Positions 32,413 through 40,768 of a stretch of DNA of 64,000 nt are shown one piece after another. The notes beneath the pieces were generated by a model. It worked only from the letters and a program-made list of their open reading frames with translations. It had not been told where the DNA came from and made no database searches. Both the position numbers and the translations under genes were made by a program. How positions within the stretch are numbered: position 1 is the first letter of the stretch; each line of letters starts with the position of its first letter. Source of the DNA: Streptomyces sp. NBC_00440 (GTDB lineage Bacteria; Actinomycetota; Actinomycetes; Streptomycetales; Streptomycetaceae); contig NZ_CP107921.1 in the NCBI RefSeq assembly GCF_036014215.1, positions 310,001 to 374,000 on the forward strand. Reading direction: 5' to 3'.

Positions 32413-33669
32413 ATGAAACGCATTCGCATCCGAGCCCTGTTCTGCGGCGTGGCGACCGCCGCGCTGGCCGCCGCCGGGCTGGCCGCATTCAGTACCGGCC
32501 AGGCGGCCGGAGCGACCACCGGCGCCGGCACCACCGGGGCCACCGCGCTCAGCAACCGCTGGTACGCGGCGGCCCCTTACCTCATGCCCACCGACAACAA
32601 CCCGCCCGACGCCGGTGCCATCATGGACGCCACCGGACTCAAGGCCTTCCAGCTCGCGTTCATCCTGGCCCCCAACGGCGGGGGCTGCAGCCCGACTTGG
32701 GGTGGCACATCTGCCGTGTCGTCCGACACCGCGGTGGGCTCCGTCATCAGCTCGATCCGCGCCAAGGGCGGCGACGTCTCAGTCTCCATCGGCGGGTACG
32801 GCGGCACCAAGCTCGGCCAGGCATGCTCCGACGCGGCATCGACTGCCGCCGCGTACCAGCAGGTCATCACCAAGTACCAGCTGAAGGCTATCGACTTCGA
32901 CCTGGAGGAGCCGGAGTACGAGAACACCGCGGCCGTCGCGCACGAGATCGGCGCGGCGAAGATCCTCCAGCAGAACAACCCCGGCCTGTATGTGTCGGTC
33001 ACCACCGCGGGCACGGCCGACGGCACCGGCTGGTTCGGCAAGCAGATGCTGAACGAGGCCAAGTCGCAGGGGTTCACGCCCAACAACTTCTCGATCATGC
33101 CCTTCGACGGGGGGTTCAGCGGGGCCGCCTCGCAGACGAGCGCGCTCACCAACTTCAACACCATCCTGCAGTCCACGTTCGGCTGGGACGAAGCGACCGC
33201 CTACGCCCACGAGGGCTTCTCCGGTATGAACGGTCGCAGCGACACCGGCGAGTACTTCAAGCAGGCGGACTTCCAGACCGTCCTGGACTTCGCCACCAGC
33301 CACCACATGGACCGCTTCACGTTCTGGTCACTCAACCGCGACCGCCAGTGCAGCCCGCCGGACAACGGCACCACATCCGGAACCTGCAGCAGCGTGCCGC
33401 AGACGGACTGGGAGTTCGCCAAGTACGCGGTGACGTTCGCCGGGGCGACACCACCCACCACACCTCCGACGACACCACCCGTCTCCACCTCCCCCACACC
33501 GCCCGGCGGCACCTGCACCGCGGCCGCCTGGAGCAGCACCGCGACCTACACGGGCGGCGACACGGTCTCCCACGGCGGACACACCTGGCAGGCCCAGTGG
33601 TGGACCCAGAACGAGGAGCCGGGGACCACGGGCGACTGGGGCGTCTGGCGGGACAAGGGAGCCTGCTGA
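32413..33669 (+). CDS. Secreted GH18 chitinase with C-terminal CBM5/12
   Basis: 418 residues. Signal peptide (MKRIRIRALFCGVATAALAA), then a GH18 barrel with the VSVSIGGYGG strand and the catalytic AIDFDLEEPE segment (DxDxE retained; the first Asp of DxxDxDxE is Lys). A Pro/Thr linker (PPTTPPTTPP region, about 348-362) leads to a chitin-binding CBM5/12 (AAWSSTATYTGGDTVSHGG, HTWQAQWWTQNEEPG). It hydrolyses chitin outside the cell to feed GlcNAc metabolism, consistent with the dre site upstream. Monocistronic. Confidence 0.95.
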   Translation: MKRIRIRALFCGVATAALAAAGLAAFSTGQAAGATTGAGTTGATALSNRWYAAAPYLMPTDNNPPDAGAIMDATGLKAFQLAFILAPNGGGCSPTWGGTSAVSSDTAVGSVISSIRAKGGDVSVSIGGYGGTKLGQACSDAASTAAAYQQVITKYQLKAIDFDLEEPEYENTAAVAHEIGAAKILQQNNPGLYVSVTTAGTADGTGWFGKQMLNEAKSQGFTPNNFSIMPFDGGFSGAASQTSALTNFNTILQSTFGWDEATAYAHEGFSGMNGRSDTGEYFKQADFQTVLDFATSHHMDRFTFWSLNRDRQCSPPDNGTTSGTCSSVPQTDWEFAKYAVTFAGATPPTTPPTTPPVSTSPTPPGGTCTAAAWSSTATYTGGDTVSHGGHTWQAQWWTQNEEPGTTGDWGVWRDKGAC

Positions 33670-33746
33670 CCGGGCACCGCCCGCAACGCCGGAACCCCGG
33701 CCCGCCCGAGCAGCACCGGAGCACCTGAGCACACCCGTGCACACAG

Positions 33747-33784
33747 AAATGTCCCACTGGGCATCATGTCCCAGTGGGACATTT
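33747..33784. promoter_or_regulatory. Twin TetR operator that doubles as a terminator-like hairpin
   Basis: 15-bp perfect arms (AAATGTCCCACTGGG and complement) with an 8-nt loop, followed by a T-run. Each arm is also palindromic: GTCCCAGTGGGAC (33768-33780) is perfect and GTCCCACTGGGCA (33751-33763) nearly so. It therefore looks like two TetR operators 17 bp apart, 20-57 bp upstream of the TetR start, and could end chitinase transcription as well. Confidence 0.8.
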
Positions 33785-33803
33785 TTAGGTGTACGGTGCA
33801 TGT

Positions 33804-34424
33804 ATGAACGATGCGGGAACCACCGATGACCGGCGGAGCCGCAAGGCCCGCCGCACCCGTGAAGCGCTTGCGGAAGCCGCCTGCACCCTCGTGTGCGACC
33901 GTGGGCTCAAGGCCGTCACGGTCGAGGACATCGCCGACCGCGCCGACGTCGCCCGCCGGACGTTCAGCCGGTATTTCTCCAGCAAGGAGGACGCGGTGCT
34001 GGACTCCGTACGGGCCGACGGCGACCGGATCAACGCCGCCCTCAGCGGGCGGCCGGCCGAAGAGACCCCGCTCGCGGCCTACCGCAACGCGGTGGACGAC
34101 TGGCTCACGGACGACGCACACCCGGCCTGGCACCGGCGCCCGAGGATCTTCGAACTCATGCGGATCGCGGACGGCGAGCCGACGCTGTACGCGGCCTTCC
34201 AGCACATCCGGGTGGAGGCCCAGGCGGACTCGATCCGGATCCTGGCCGCCCGGATGGGCATCCGCGACGAGCACGACCTGCGCCCCGCCGTTCTGGTGGC
34301 CGTGGGTGCGGGAGCCCTCGTGGCGGCCCAGTCCGCCTGGGTCCGGGGCTCCCGCCAGGACGCTCTCCCCAGCCTCGTTCATGCCGCGTTCGCCGCACTC
34401 ACCGGCGAACTGCCTCTGTCGTGA
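33804..34424 (+). CDS. TetR-family transcriptional regulator of the SDR/ADH operon
   Basis: 206 residues. N-terminal HTH: ALAEAACTLVCDRGLKAVTV then DIADRADVARRTFSRYFSSK; helical C-terminal ligand domain. It is the first gene of a likely three-gene operon with the SDR and alcohol dehydrogenase and sits behind twin operators, implying autoregulation. ATG 33804 is used; an in-frame ATG at 33789 would overlap the operator boundary. The inducer is probably an alcohol or carbonyl substrate of the downstream enzymes (inference). Confidence 0.92.
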   Translation: MNDAGTTDDRRSRKARRTREALAEAACTLVCDRGLKAVTVEDIADRADVARRTFSRYFSSKEDAVLDSVRADGDRINAALSGRPAEETPLAAYRNAVDDWLTDDAHPAWHRRPRIFELMRIADGEPTLYAAFQHIRVEAQADSIRILAARMGIRDEHDLRPAVLVAVGAGALVAAQSAWVRGSRQDALPSLVHAAFAALTGELPLS

Positions 34425-34463
34425 CGCCACCGCGGCGCACAGCACGAAAGGAACACAGGCACC

Positions 34464-35231
34464 ATGAGCAACACCACCCCCACAGATGAGTTCGCCGGCC
34501 GGACCGCGCTGGTCACCGGCGGCGCGTCCGGCATCGGCCTGGCCATCGCCGGCCGGCTCGCCCGCGGCGGCGCCGCGGTCGTCGTGGCCGACTACAACGA
34601 GGAAGGCGCCCGCAAGGCCGCCGCCGGTCTTGAGGCGTCCGGGGCCCGCGCCACCGCCGTCGCCGTGGACGTCACCGACCCCGCATCGGTGGAGCGTGCC
34701 GTGCGGCACTCCACCGACACCTTCGGCGCACTGCACCTCGCCGTGAACAACGCCGGGATCGGCGGCCATAGCCGGCCGACCGGTGAGTACGAGGTGGCCG
34801 ACTGGCAGCGCGTCATCGACACCAACCTCAACGGCGTCTTCTACTCGCTCAAGTACGAGCTGCCCGCGATGCTCGCGGCGGGCGGCGGCGCGATCGTCAA
34901 CATGGCTTCCATCCTCGGCACCAACGGTTTCGCGGGATCCCCCGCCTATGTCGCCGCCAAGCACGGCGTCGTCGGGCTGACGAAGACCGCGGCGCTCGAA
35001 TACGCCGCACAGAACATCCGCGTCAACGCCGTCGGTCCTGGCTTCATCGACACCCCGCTGCTGCACGGCACCGAAAACCCGATGCGGGAGCAGCTCGTCT
35101 CGCTGCACCCGGCGGGCCGTCTGGGGACGGCCGACGAAGTGGCGGAGCTGACGGCGTTCCTGCTCTCGGACCGCGCCTCGTTCATCCACGGCAGCTACCA
35201 CCTCGTCGACGGCGGCTACGCCGCGCGCTGA
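34464..35231 (+). CDS. Short-chain dehydrogenase/reductase
   Basis: 255 residues behind AAAGGAA. Complete classical SDR: TGGASGIGLAIAGRL cofactor loop, VVADYNEEGARK (acidic residue after the second strand favours NAD), NNAG at the fourth strand, Ser near MASILGT, catalytic YVAAKHG, and GPGFIDTP. It oxidises an alcohol or reduces a ketone. It is flanked by TetR and alcohol dehydrogenase genes in one operon. Confidence 0.95.
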   Translation: MSNTTPTDEFAGRTALVTGGASGIGLAIAGRLARGGAAVVVADYNEEGARKAAAGLEASGARATAVAVDVTDPASVERAVRHSTDTFGALHLAVNNAGIGGHSRPTGEYEVADWQRVIDTNLNGVFYSLKYELPAMLAAGGGAIVNMASILGTNGFAGSPAYVAAKHGVVGLTKTAALEYAAQNIRVNAVGPGFIDTPLLHGTENPMREQLVSLHPAGRLGTADEVAELTAFLLSDRASFIHGSYHLVDGGYAAR

Positions 35232-35291
35232 CCGATCACCGCGGCGGGCCGACATCGGGGGCGGGCCCGCTGCTCAGCTGAGGAGCACACC

Positions 35292-36332
35292 ATGAAAGCA
35301 GTTCAGTACCGCACCGTCGGGGCAGCACCCGAGGTCGTCACCGTCCCCGACCCCGAGCCGGGGCCGGGACAGGTCCTCCTGAAGGTGACCGCCGCTGGCG
35401 TCTGCCACTCCGACATCGCCGTGATGAGCCGGCCCGCGGAGAGCCTGCCGTACGAGCTTCCGCTCACCCTCGGGCACGAGGGGGCCGGCACGGTCGCCGC
35501 GCTGGGCGCCGGTGTCACCGGCCTCACCGAGGGCGAGTCCGTCGCGGTCTACGGACCGTGGGGCTGCGGCACCTGTATCAAGTGCGCCGAGGGCAAGGAG
35601 AACTACTGCCTGCGCGCCGCCGAACTCGGCATCCGCCCGCCCGGCCTGGGTTCCCCCGGCGCGATGGCCGAGTACATGATCGTGGACAGCCCGCGCCATC
35701 TGGTGCCGCTCGGCGACCTCGATCCGGTCGGGGCCGTGCCGCTCACCGATGCCGGCCTGACTCCGTACCACGCCATCAAGCGCTCACTGGCGAAGCTCAC
35801 CCCCGGCTCCACCGCTGTGGTCATCGGTACCGGCGGCCTCGGGCACGTGGCCATCCAGCTGCTGCGGGCGATGTCCGCAGCGCGGGTCGTGGCGCTCGAC
35901 GTCACGGAGGACAAGCTCGCGCTGGCGAAGACGGTGGGCGCCCACGAGGCGGTGCTCTCCGACGAGCACGCGGCCGGCAAGGTCCGTGCGCTGACCGGCG
36001 GGCTCGGCGCCCAGGCCGTCTTCGACTTCGTGGGCGTCCCCGCCACGGTGGCGCTGGCCGGTGCGGTGGCCGGTATCGAGGCCGATGTCGCGCTGGTCGG
36101 GATCGGCGGCGGCACGCTGCCGGTCGGCTTCGGCACACTCGCCTTCGAGGTGTCGGTGGCCGCGCCCTACTGGGGCTCGCGCTCGGAACTCACCGAGGTG
36201 CTCGATCTGGCGCGCGCCGGATCGGTGGACGTCCATGTGGAGACGTACTCGATCGACGAGGCCCCGCTCGCCTACGAGAGGCTGCACGCCGGACAGATCA
36301 AGGGACGCGCGGTCATCCTGCCGCAGAGCTGA
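35292..36332 (+). CDS. Zinc-dependent NAD(P)+ alcohol dehydrogenase
   Basis: 346 residues behind GAGGAG. Medium-chain dehydrogenase with catalytic zinc ligands (CHSD, GHEGAG), a complete structural zinc site (CGTCIKCAEGKENYC), and a Rossmann motif (VVIGTGGLGHVAIQLL). An Asp at VVALDVTEDKL favours NAD. It acts after or before the SDR in the same operon, probably converting an alcohol/aldehyde pair. The 3' end overlaps the convergent hypothetical gene by 20 bp. Confidence 0.95.
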   Translation: MKAVQYRTVGAAPEVVTVPDPEPGPGQVLLKVTAAGVCHSDIAVMSRPAESLPYELPLTLGHEGAGTVAALGAGVTGLTEGESVAVYGPWGCGTCIKCAEGKENYCLRAAELGIRPPGLGSPGAMAEYMIVDSPRHLVPLGDLDPVGAVPLTDAGLTPYHAIKRSLAKLTPGSTAVVIGTGGLGHVAIQLLRAMSAARVVALDVTEDKLALAKTVGAHEAVLSDEHAAGKVRALTGGLGAQAVFDFVGVPATVALAGAVAGIEADVALVGIGGGTLPVGFGTLAFEVSVAAPYWGSRSELTEVLDLARAGSVDVHVETYSIDEAPLAYERLHAGQIKGRAVILPQS

Positions 36333-36879
36333 AGACCACGGTGGAGCTGTCCAGCGTGGCCAGCAGAACGGCCCCCGAGGGAAGACCCGCCAGGTGCGGA
36401 TTACCGAAGTCACCGCGCCCTCTGGCCTGCGTATGCACCGACAGAGGGCTGCGGTGTTCCGGTACGGATTCGGCTCCCGACGGGGCGAGCGAAGGAATTG
36501 CGCGCTGCATCCGCAGTGCGTCGACCGATTCCGCGAGCAGTTCGTACTCGGTGGTGTCGTCATTGATCGCGAATCGCATGAGACCGCCGCCGGCCAGCAC
36601 TTCGGCGGCCTTGTCCTGTTGCGGTCCGCCGTCCCGCCAGGCGCGGAGAGCGCCCGGTACGTCGGGGGCGTCGGCGGGCAGTTCGAAGAGCGCCCGGGCC
36701 GGGAAGCAGTCACGGCCGGGGCTGGGATCCAGCCGTTCCGCGATCCAGGTCGCCCGGTCCCGCAGCCACCACAGGGCCAGCGGGAGAGTGGGCGCGCGAT
36801 AGGTGCCGAGCGGCACACCGACGCGTCGTCCACCGCAGACTCCGTACGCGGTGACATGGCACAGGAATTCGTCGTGCAC
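36313..36879 (-). CDS. Conserved streptomycete hypothetical protein
   Basis: 188 residues from GTG 36879, five bases after GGGGGAG (VHDEFLCHVTAYGVCGGRRV...). Landmarks are VPLGTYRAPTLPLALWWLRD, RATWIAERLDPSPG and DDTTEYELLAESVDALRMQR. Cytoplasmic, no known domain. I recall related proteins in streptomycetes but no function. A second GTG two codons upstream and an ATG at 36972 are alternative starts. The long upstream region contains a candidate operator (36973). Confidence 0.65.
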   Translation of the reverse strand: MHDEFLCHVTAYGVCGGRRVGVPLGTYRAPTLPLALWWLRDRATWIAERLDPSPGRDCFPARALFELPADAPDVPGALRAWRDGGPQQDKAAEVLAGGGLMRFAINDDTTEYELLAESVDALRMQRAIPSLAPSGAESVPEHRSPLSVHTQARGRGDFGNPHLAGLPSGAVLLATLDSSTVVFSSAAG

Positions 36880-36972
36880 AGCCACTCCCCCAGGGCAGTT
36901 CGCGGCCAGGGCCCCACTCCAGGACCGGTCGATCCCCGGCCGGAAAGTGCGGGCCTTTCGCTGGTGGATCAC

Positions 36973-36996
36973 GGTTGAATCGAGCGGAATTCAACC
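36973..36996. promoter_or_regulatory. Inverted repeat GGTTGAAT/ATTCAACC, candidate operator
   Basis: 8-bp perfect arms separated by 8 bp, 94 bp upstream of the GTG start of the hypothetical gene on the minus strand. AT-rich for this genome and placed as expected for a dimeric regulator. Confidence 0.5.
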
Positions 36997-37103
36997 TTCA
37001 CAGTCAACGAGTATCGTCACTCCGGGCGCATTGTCACCATAGGGTTCTGGCCATATCTCTGGCATATTCCCTGTCGACCATGGCCGAAATGATTCCGGTC
37101 GCA

Positions 37104-37190
37104 CGCCATACGGAACGCCATGCGGAACGGGATACAGCACCGGGACACGCAAGGGGACAGGCAACGGGATACCGCGCCGGATACAGAAGA
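37104..37190. repeat. 12-bp tandem repeat and degenerate purine-rich copies
   Basis: CGCCATACGGAA at 37104 and CGCCATGCGGAA at 37116 are adjacent, followed by diverging units ending in GGGATAC or GGGACA at about 12-bp intervals. Function unknown. Confidence 0.55.
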
Positions 37191-37222
37191 GCCCCGGCTG
37201 GTCGGGGGAGGCCAGCCGGGGC
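37191..37222. terminator. Hairpin in the intergenic repeat region
   Basis: 11-bp perfect stem (GCCCCGGCTGG and complement) with a 10-nt loop. With no gene directly upstream on either strand it may end a short untranslated transcript. Confidence 0.4.
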
Positions 37223-37533
37223 GGTCCGTACGCGGTGACGGAGGGTCGGCGCCTGGGCGCTCCGCTCCGTTCCCACATAAAGGGGAACGGGGAACCAAGC
37301 CTGGATGTTCCATCCCCAACCGGGCAGAGTATGTGAGACGCGACACCCGGCGTCGCCGGGCCCCGGAGGCCCGCCCCGGCACCGCTCCACCCCCGTCGAG
37401 CCGGTGACATATGCCAGAAGCACCACCGCATCGAGTGTTGCCAATTCCCTTACGGGCCTTCGCTCCCTGTGCAACAGTCGTAACCGGTCCATCCCGCAGC
37501 CCTGGCCGCGCCGCGCCCGTATCGGAGTACGTC

Positions 37534-38982
37534 ATGCCGTCCCATGTGTTCGCGGACCGTCCCGCCCCCCAGCCACCCGAGCGGGGCACGGTTGACGCGC
37601 TCATCACCCGGACCCGCCTGCTGCGCGGGGACATGGACGCCGTACGGCGTGACGCCGGAGCGGACGACGACGATGTGCAGGGCCGCTGGCAGCGCGCGCT
37701 GTGCGACCTGGCCGTCCACCACCTCGACGATCTGGGCACGCATCTGGGACAGCTCAAGGAAGGGCTGCCGGCGGCCGGGGCGGAGCCGCTCGCCGGTGAA
37801 CCCTCCGGGCACGGCGCCCATGCCCACCCCGGGTCCGGCGGCGGGCCGGCGTCGCTGCTCAGCCGGGTGGGCAGCGCGGACTGGAATCTCCTCACCGACG
37901 AGGTCAGCTGGTCGGACGAGCTGTACCAGATCTTCGGCCGCCCGCCGGAGAGCGGGCCGCTCTCCCTGGACGAACTCCCCTCCGTGGTACTGCCCGACGA
38001 CCAGACGCGGCTCACCGCGATGGTCACCGACTGCCTGGTCGACGGGAAGCCGATCGACGGCGAATTCCGGATCAGGCGCCCCGACTCGACCGTCCGCACC
38101 CTGCACATGATGGGCGAGCCCGTTCTCGACAGCGACGGCTGCACGGCGTCCATGTGGGCCGTGCTGCGCGATGTCAGCGATCTGCGGCGCAGTGAACGCA
38201 CGGTGCGCGAGACGGAGGACTCGCTCCAGCGCCGGGAGCGGATCGCCAGCACCGAGCGCCAGGTCGCCGTCGAGTTACAGGAGGCCGTACTGCCGCCCTG
38301 GCGCGGCCCGGTACGGCTTCCGCAGGGCGGCCCGGCGGCACTCGACCTGGCGGCGCACTATCTGCCGTCCGCCGCGCCCTCCCGTATCGGCGGCGACTGG
38401 TACGACGCGATGGCACTCCCCGACGGCCAGTCGCTCCTCACCGTGGGGGACCTGACAGGCCACGGCGTGGGTGCCACCTCCGCGATGGCGATGCTGCTGG
38501 GCGCGTTGCGGGGAATGGCGGTGGCCGGGATCGCCCCCGGCGCCCTCATGGGTCATCTCAACGAACTTCTGGAAGCGTCCGCGCAGCCCGCGCTGGGCAG
38601 CTCGGTGTGCTGCCGTTACGACCCCGTCGAACAGACCCTGGCCTGGGCCCAGTCGGGGCACCCCGCCCCCCTGCTCTTCCGCGGGGGAACGGGGTGCGCC
38701 CTCACGCCGCCGAGCGGAGTGCTGCTCGGAGCGATGCCCGGGACGGCGTACGGACAGGCGCAGGAGCAGCTGCGGACCGGGGACGTACTGGTCCTGCACA
38801 CCGGCGGACTGACCGCGCACGGCGCGGACGCACCGGGCGAGGACGGACTGCTCGCACTGGCACCGCGGTTCGCCGGTGCCGGCACCGCACAGGAGTGCAT
38901 GCGGATGATCGTCGAGCAGTACGGCCACACGGAACGCCAGGAAGACTCCTGTGTGCTGATCGCCCGCGTCGGCACCCCGTAG
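37534..38982 (+). CDS. PAS domain-containing SpoIIE/PP2C-type serine phosphatase (TTA codon)
   Basis: 482 residues from the ATG behind GGAG at 37534 (MPSHVFADRPAPQ...). A helical N-terminus is followed by a PAS domain (about 115-225: WNLLTDEVSWSDELYQIFGR...) and a linker helix. The C-terminal SpoIIE phosphatase contains SRIGGDWYDAMALPDG, LLTVGDLTGHGVGATSAMAM and AQSGHPAPLLFRGG, with the metal-binding Asp residues present. Such enzymes dephosphorylate anti-anti-sigma factors. Leu-248 is encoded by TTA (38275-38277), so translation should depend on the bldA tRNA. Confidence 0.92.
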   Translation: MPSHVFADRPAPQPPERGTVDALITRTRLLRGDMDAVRRDAGADDDDVQGRWQRALCDLAVHHLDDLGTHLGQLKEGLPAAGAEPLAGEPSGHGAHAHPGSGGGPASLLSRVGSADWNLLTDEVSWSDELYQIFGRPPESGPLSLDELPSVVLPDDQTRLTAMVTDCLVDGKPIDGEFRIRRPDSTVRTLHMMGEPVLDSDGCTASMWAVLRDVSDLRRSERTVRETEDSLQRRERIASTERQVAVELQEAVLPPWRGPVRLPQGGPAALDLAAHYLPSAAPSRIGGDWYDAMALPDGQSLLTVGDLTGHGVGATSAMAMLLGALRGMAVAGIAPGALMGHLNELLEASAQPALGSSVCCRYDPVEQTLAWAQSGHPAPLLFRGGTGCALTPPSGVLLGAMPGTAYGQAQEQLRTGDVLVLHTGGLTAHGADAPGEDGLLALAPRFAGAGTAQECMRMIVEQYGHTERQEDSCVLIARVGTP

Positions 38983-39035
38983 GGGAACACCCCCTCCTCG
39001 CTCCGCCGCCTTCCGCCCGTCTCCCCGTCGCCCGG

Positions 39036-40535
39036 CTACGCCTGGGCGTTCCGGGGACGCTTCACCTGCTGGGGCATGGCGAGCCGGATCTCCTCCCGCA
39101 GCTCCTGGATGCTCCCGTGGCGCGCGTACTGCCCGGTGAGCCGGTACATCTCACGCAGCCGGTCCCAGGTGCGGTGCGACGAGGTCTCCCCCATCGACAC
39201 CAGTGCCAGCCGGGCGTAACGGTCGGCCTGTTCGGGGTCGTCCGCGATGAAGCAGGCGGAGGCCAGCGAGATGTAGTCGAAGATCTTCGAGCGCTGGCGG
39301 CCGTTGATCCGCAGTTCGAGCGCCCGCTTGGCGTGGCCCTGGGCGATGGCCGCAGCGGACGGATCGTGGTCCGCCAGTGTGCGGTACGCCAGCGCCTGCA
39401 TCCCGTGGAGATCCGCCTCGTCGAACATCTGCATCCAGCTCGGTGCGGGCTCGTCGCCGCGGTCCGAGACGAACAGCTCCTCGGCCTCACCGAGCGTGCG
39501 CCGCATGGCCTGGCCGTGGCCCAGCGAAGCCTGCGCCCAGGCCTCGATGGTGTGCAGCATGGCGCGGGTGCGCGGCAGGTTGCGTTCGCCGGAGCCGCTC
39601 TGCGCGAGCTTCATCAGATCCAGCGCCTCGTCGGGACGGCCCAGGTGGACCATCTGGCGGGCGGCGCGGGACAGCGCCTCACCGGCACGTGGGCGGTCGC
39701 CGCCCTCGCGCGCCGCGTGGGCGGCGATGACGAAGTACTTCTGGGCCGTGGGTTCGAGGCCGACGTCGTGGGACATCCAGCCCGCGAGTACGGCGAGGTT
39801 GGCAGCGACACCCCACAGGCGCCGCTGGAGGGAGTCGGGGTGGTGGTAGGAGAGCATGCCTCCCACCTCGTTCAACTGGCCCACGACCGCCTTGCGCTGG
39901 AGTCCGCCGCCGCGTGAGGCGTCCCAGGCGCGGAAGATCTCGACGGAGTGCTCCAGCGCCTCGATCTCCTGCGACCCGATGGGCGCGGCCTCGTAGCGGT
40001 CGGAGGCGGCGGGCTCGGCGTGCAGGGGGCGGTCGATGCGTGGGGCGTCCGAAGCGAGGGCCGGATCGGTGTGGAGCCAGTCGTGCATGGCGCTGCTGAG
40101 TGCGGAGCCTGCGGCAAGCGCAGCGCCCGCGCCCACCAAGCCGCGTCGGTTGAGCATGAGGTCCATTCCCGTGAATTCGGTGAGGACCGCAGCCGTCCGT
40201 TCTGGCGCCCACGGGAGGCCGTCCGGGTTCGCTGTCTCTTCCGCGTTCCCGACGGTCTGCCGTTTCCCAGCGCGCCCAGGCCGTACGAACCCGAGGTCCT
40301 CGATGGTCACGACACGGCCGAGCCGCTCGGTGAACAGGGCTGCCAGCACCTTCGGTACCGGGTCGCGCGGGCTCTCGCCCATGTCGATCCAGCGCCTGAC
40401 CCGCGAGGTGTCGGTCGCCAGCTGCTGGTGGCCCATGACGGCCGCCTGCCGGTTCACGAGTCTCGCGAGTTCGCCCTTGGACCAGCCGGCCAGGCCGAAC
40501 AGGTCTGCCAGGCGGGTGTTGGGTTCTCCGGTCAC
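39036..40535 (-). CDS. NsdA-like TPR transcriptional regulator
   Basis: 499 residues from GTG 40535. The N-terminal DNA-binding-like part (LFGLAGWSKGELARLVNRQA, TDTSRVRRWIDMG, VPKVLAALFTERLGRVVTIE) is followed by a short hydrophobic stretch (LVGAGAALAAGSALSSA) and a long helical TPR region (LSRAARQMVHLGRPDEALDL and repeats). NsdA and its paralogues are streptomycete regulators that repress antibiotic production and sporulation. This looks like a paralogue rather than NsdA itself. It is divergent from a kinase-like gene, with iterons in between. Confidence 0.8.
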   Translation of the reverse strand: MTGEPNTRLADLFGLAGWSKGELARLVNRQAAVMGHQQLATDTSRVRRWIDMGESPRDPVPKVLAALFTERLGRVVTIEDLGFVRPGRAGKRQTVGNAEETANPDGLPWAPERTAAVLTEFTGMDLMLNRRGLVGAGAALAAGSALSSAMHDWLHTDPALASDAPRIDRPLHAEPAASDRYEAAPIGSQEIEALEHSVEIFRAWDASRGGGLQRKAVVGQLNEVGGMLSYHHPDSLQRRLWGVAANLAVLAGWMSHDVGLEPTAQKYFVIAAHAAREGGDRPRAGEALSRAARQMVHLGRPDEALDLMKLAQSGSGERNLPRTRAMLHTIEAWAQASLGHGQAMRRTLGEAEELFVSDRGDEPAPSWMQMFDEADLHGMQALAYRTLADHDPSAAAIAQGHAKRALELRINGRQRSKIFDYISLASACFIADDPEQADRYARLALVSMGETSSHRTWDRLREMYRLTGQYARHGSIQELREEIRLAMPQQVKRPRNAQA

Positions 40536-40598
40536 GTCAAGCCCCCAGGTTCTCGGCTGGTTCGACAGTAACCCTGTGTCAGATGCCTTGCGACTATT

Positions 40599-40626
40599 CG
40601 CCAGGGTCCGCCAGGGTCCGCCAGAT
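40599..40626. repeat. 10-bp iterons in the NsdA-like/kinase divergent promoter
   Basis: CGCCAGGGTC at 40599 and 40609, with a partial third copy at 40619. The spacing is one helical turn, as expected for cooperative binding. It lies 64-91 bp from the NsdA-like start. Confidence 0.6.
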
Positions 40627-40768
40627 GGTGTGCCACCCGCAGGCCGTTGTGAGGTAGGAACGCGCCACCCCGACCCGGTGGCCGGACCGTACTCCCCAGG
40701 GTACGCACCGGCCACCGGGGCGGGCAGCGCACGTAACCCGTCGGCACACGAAGGGATCTGTCTTCCCC

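Larger units (their letters stand above)
36880..37533. other. 650-bp intergenic region with several repeats
   Basis: Divergent region between the hypothetical gene and the SpoIIE-type phosphatase. It holds an inverted repeat (36973-36996), a 12-bp tandem repeat grading into purine-rich degenerate copies (37104-37190) and an 11-bp hairpin (37191-37222). The open frames across it have no ribosome site, skewed composition and overlap both strands, so none is called as a gene. A non-coding RNA is possible but unsupported. Confidence 0.5.

Noticed and set aside
36991..37431. Minus-strand frame with Pro/Val repeats (PLPVPLRVPV)
   Set aside because: The repeats reflect the underlying 12-bp DNA repeats; there is no ribosome site and no homology-like composition.
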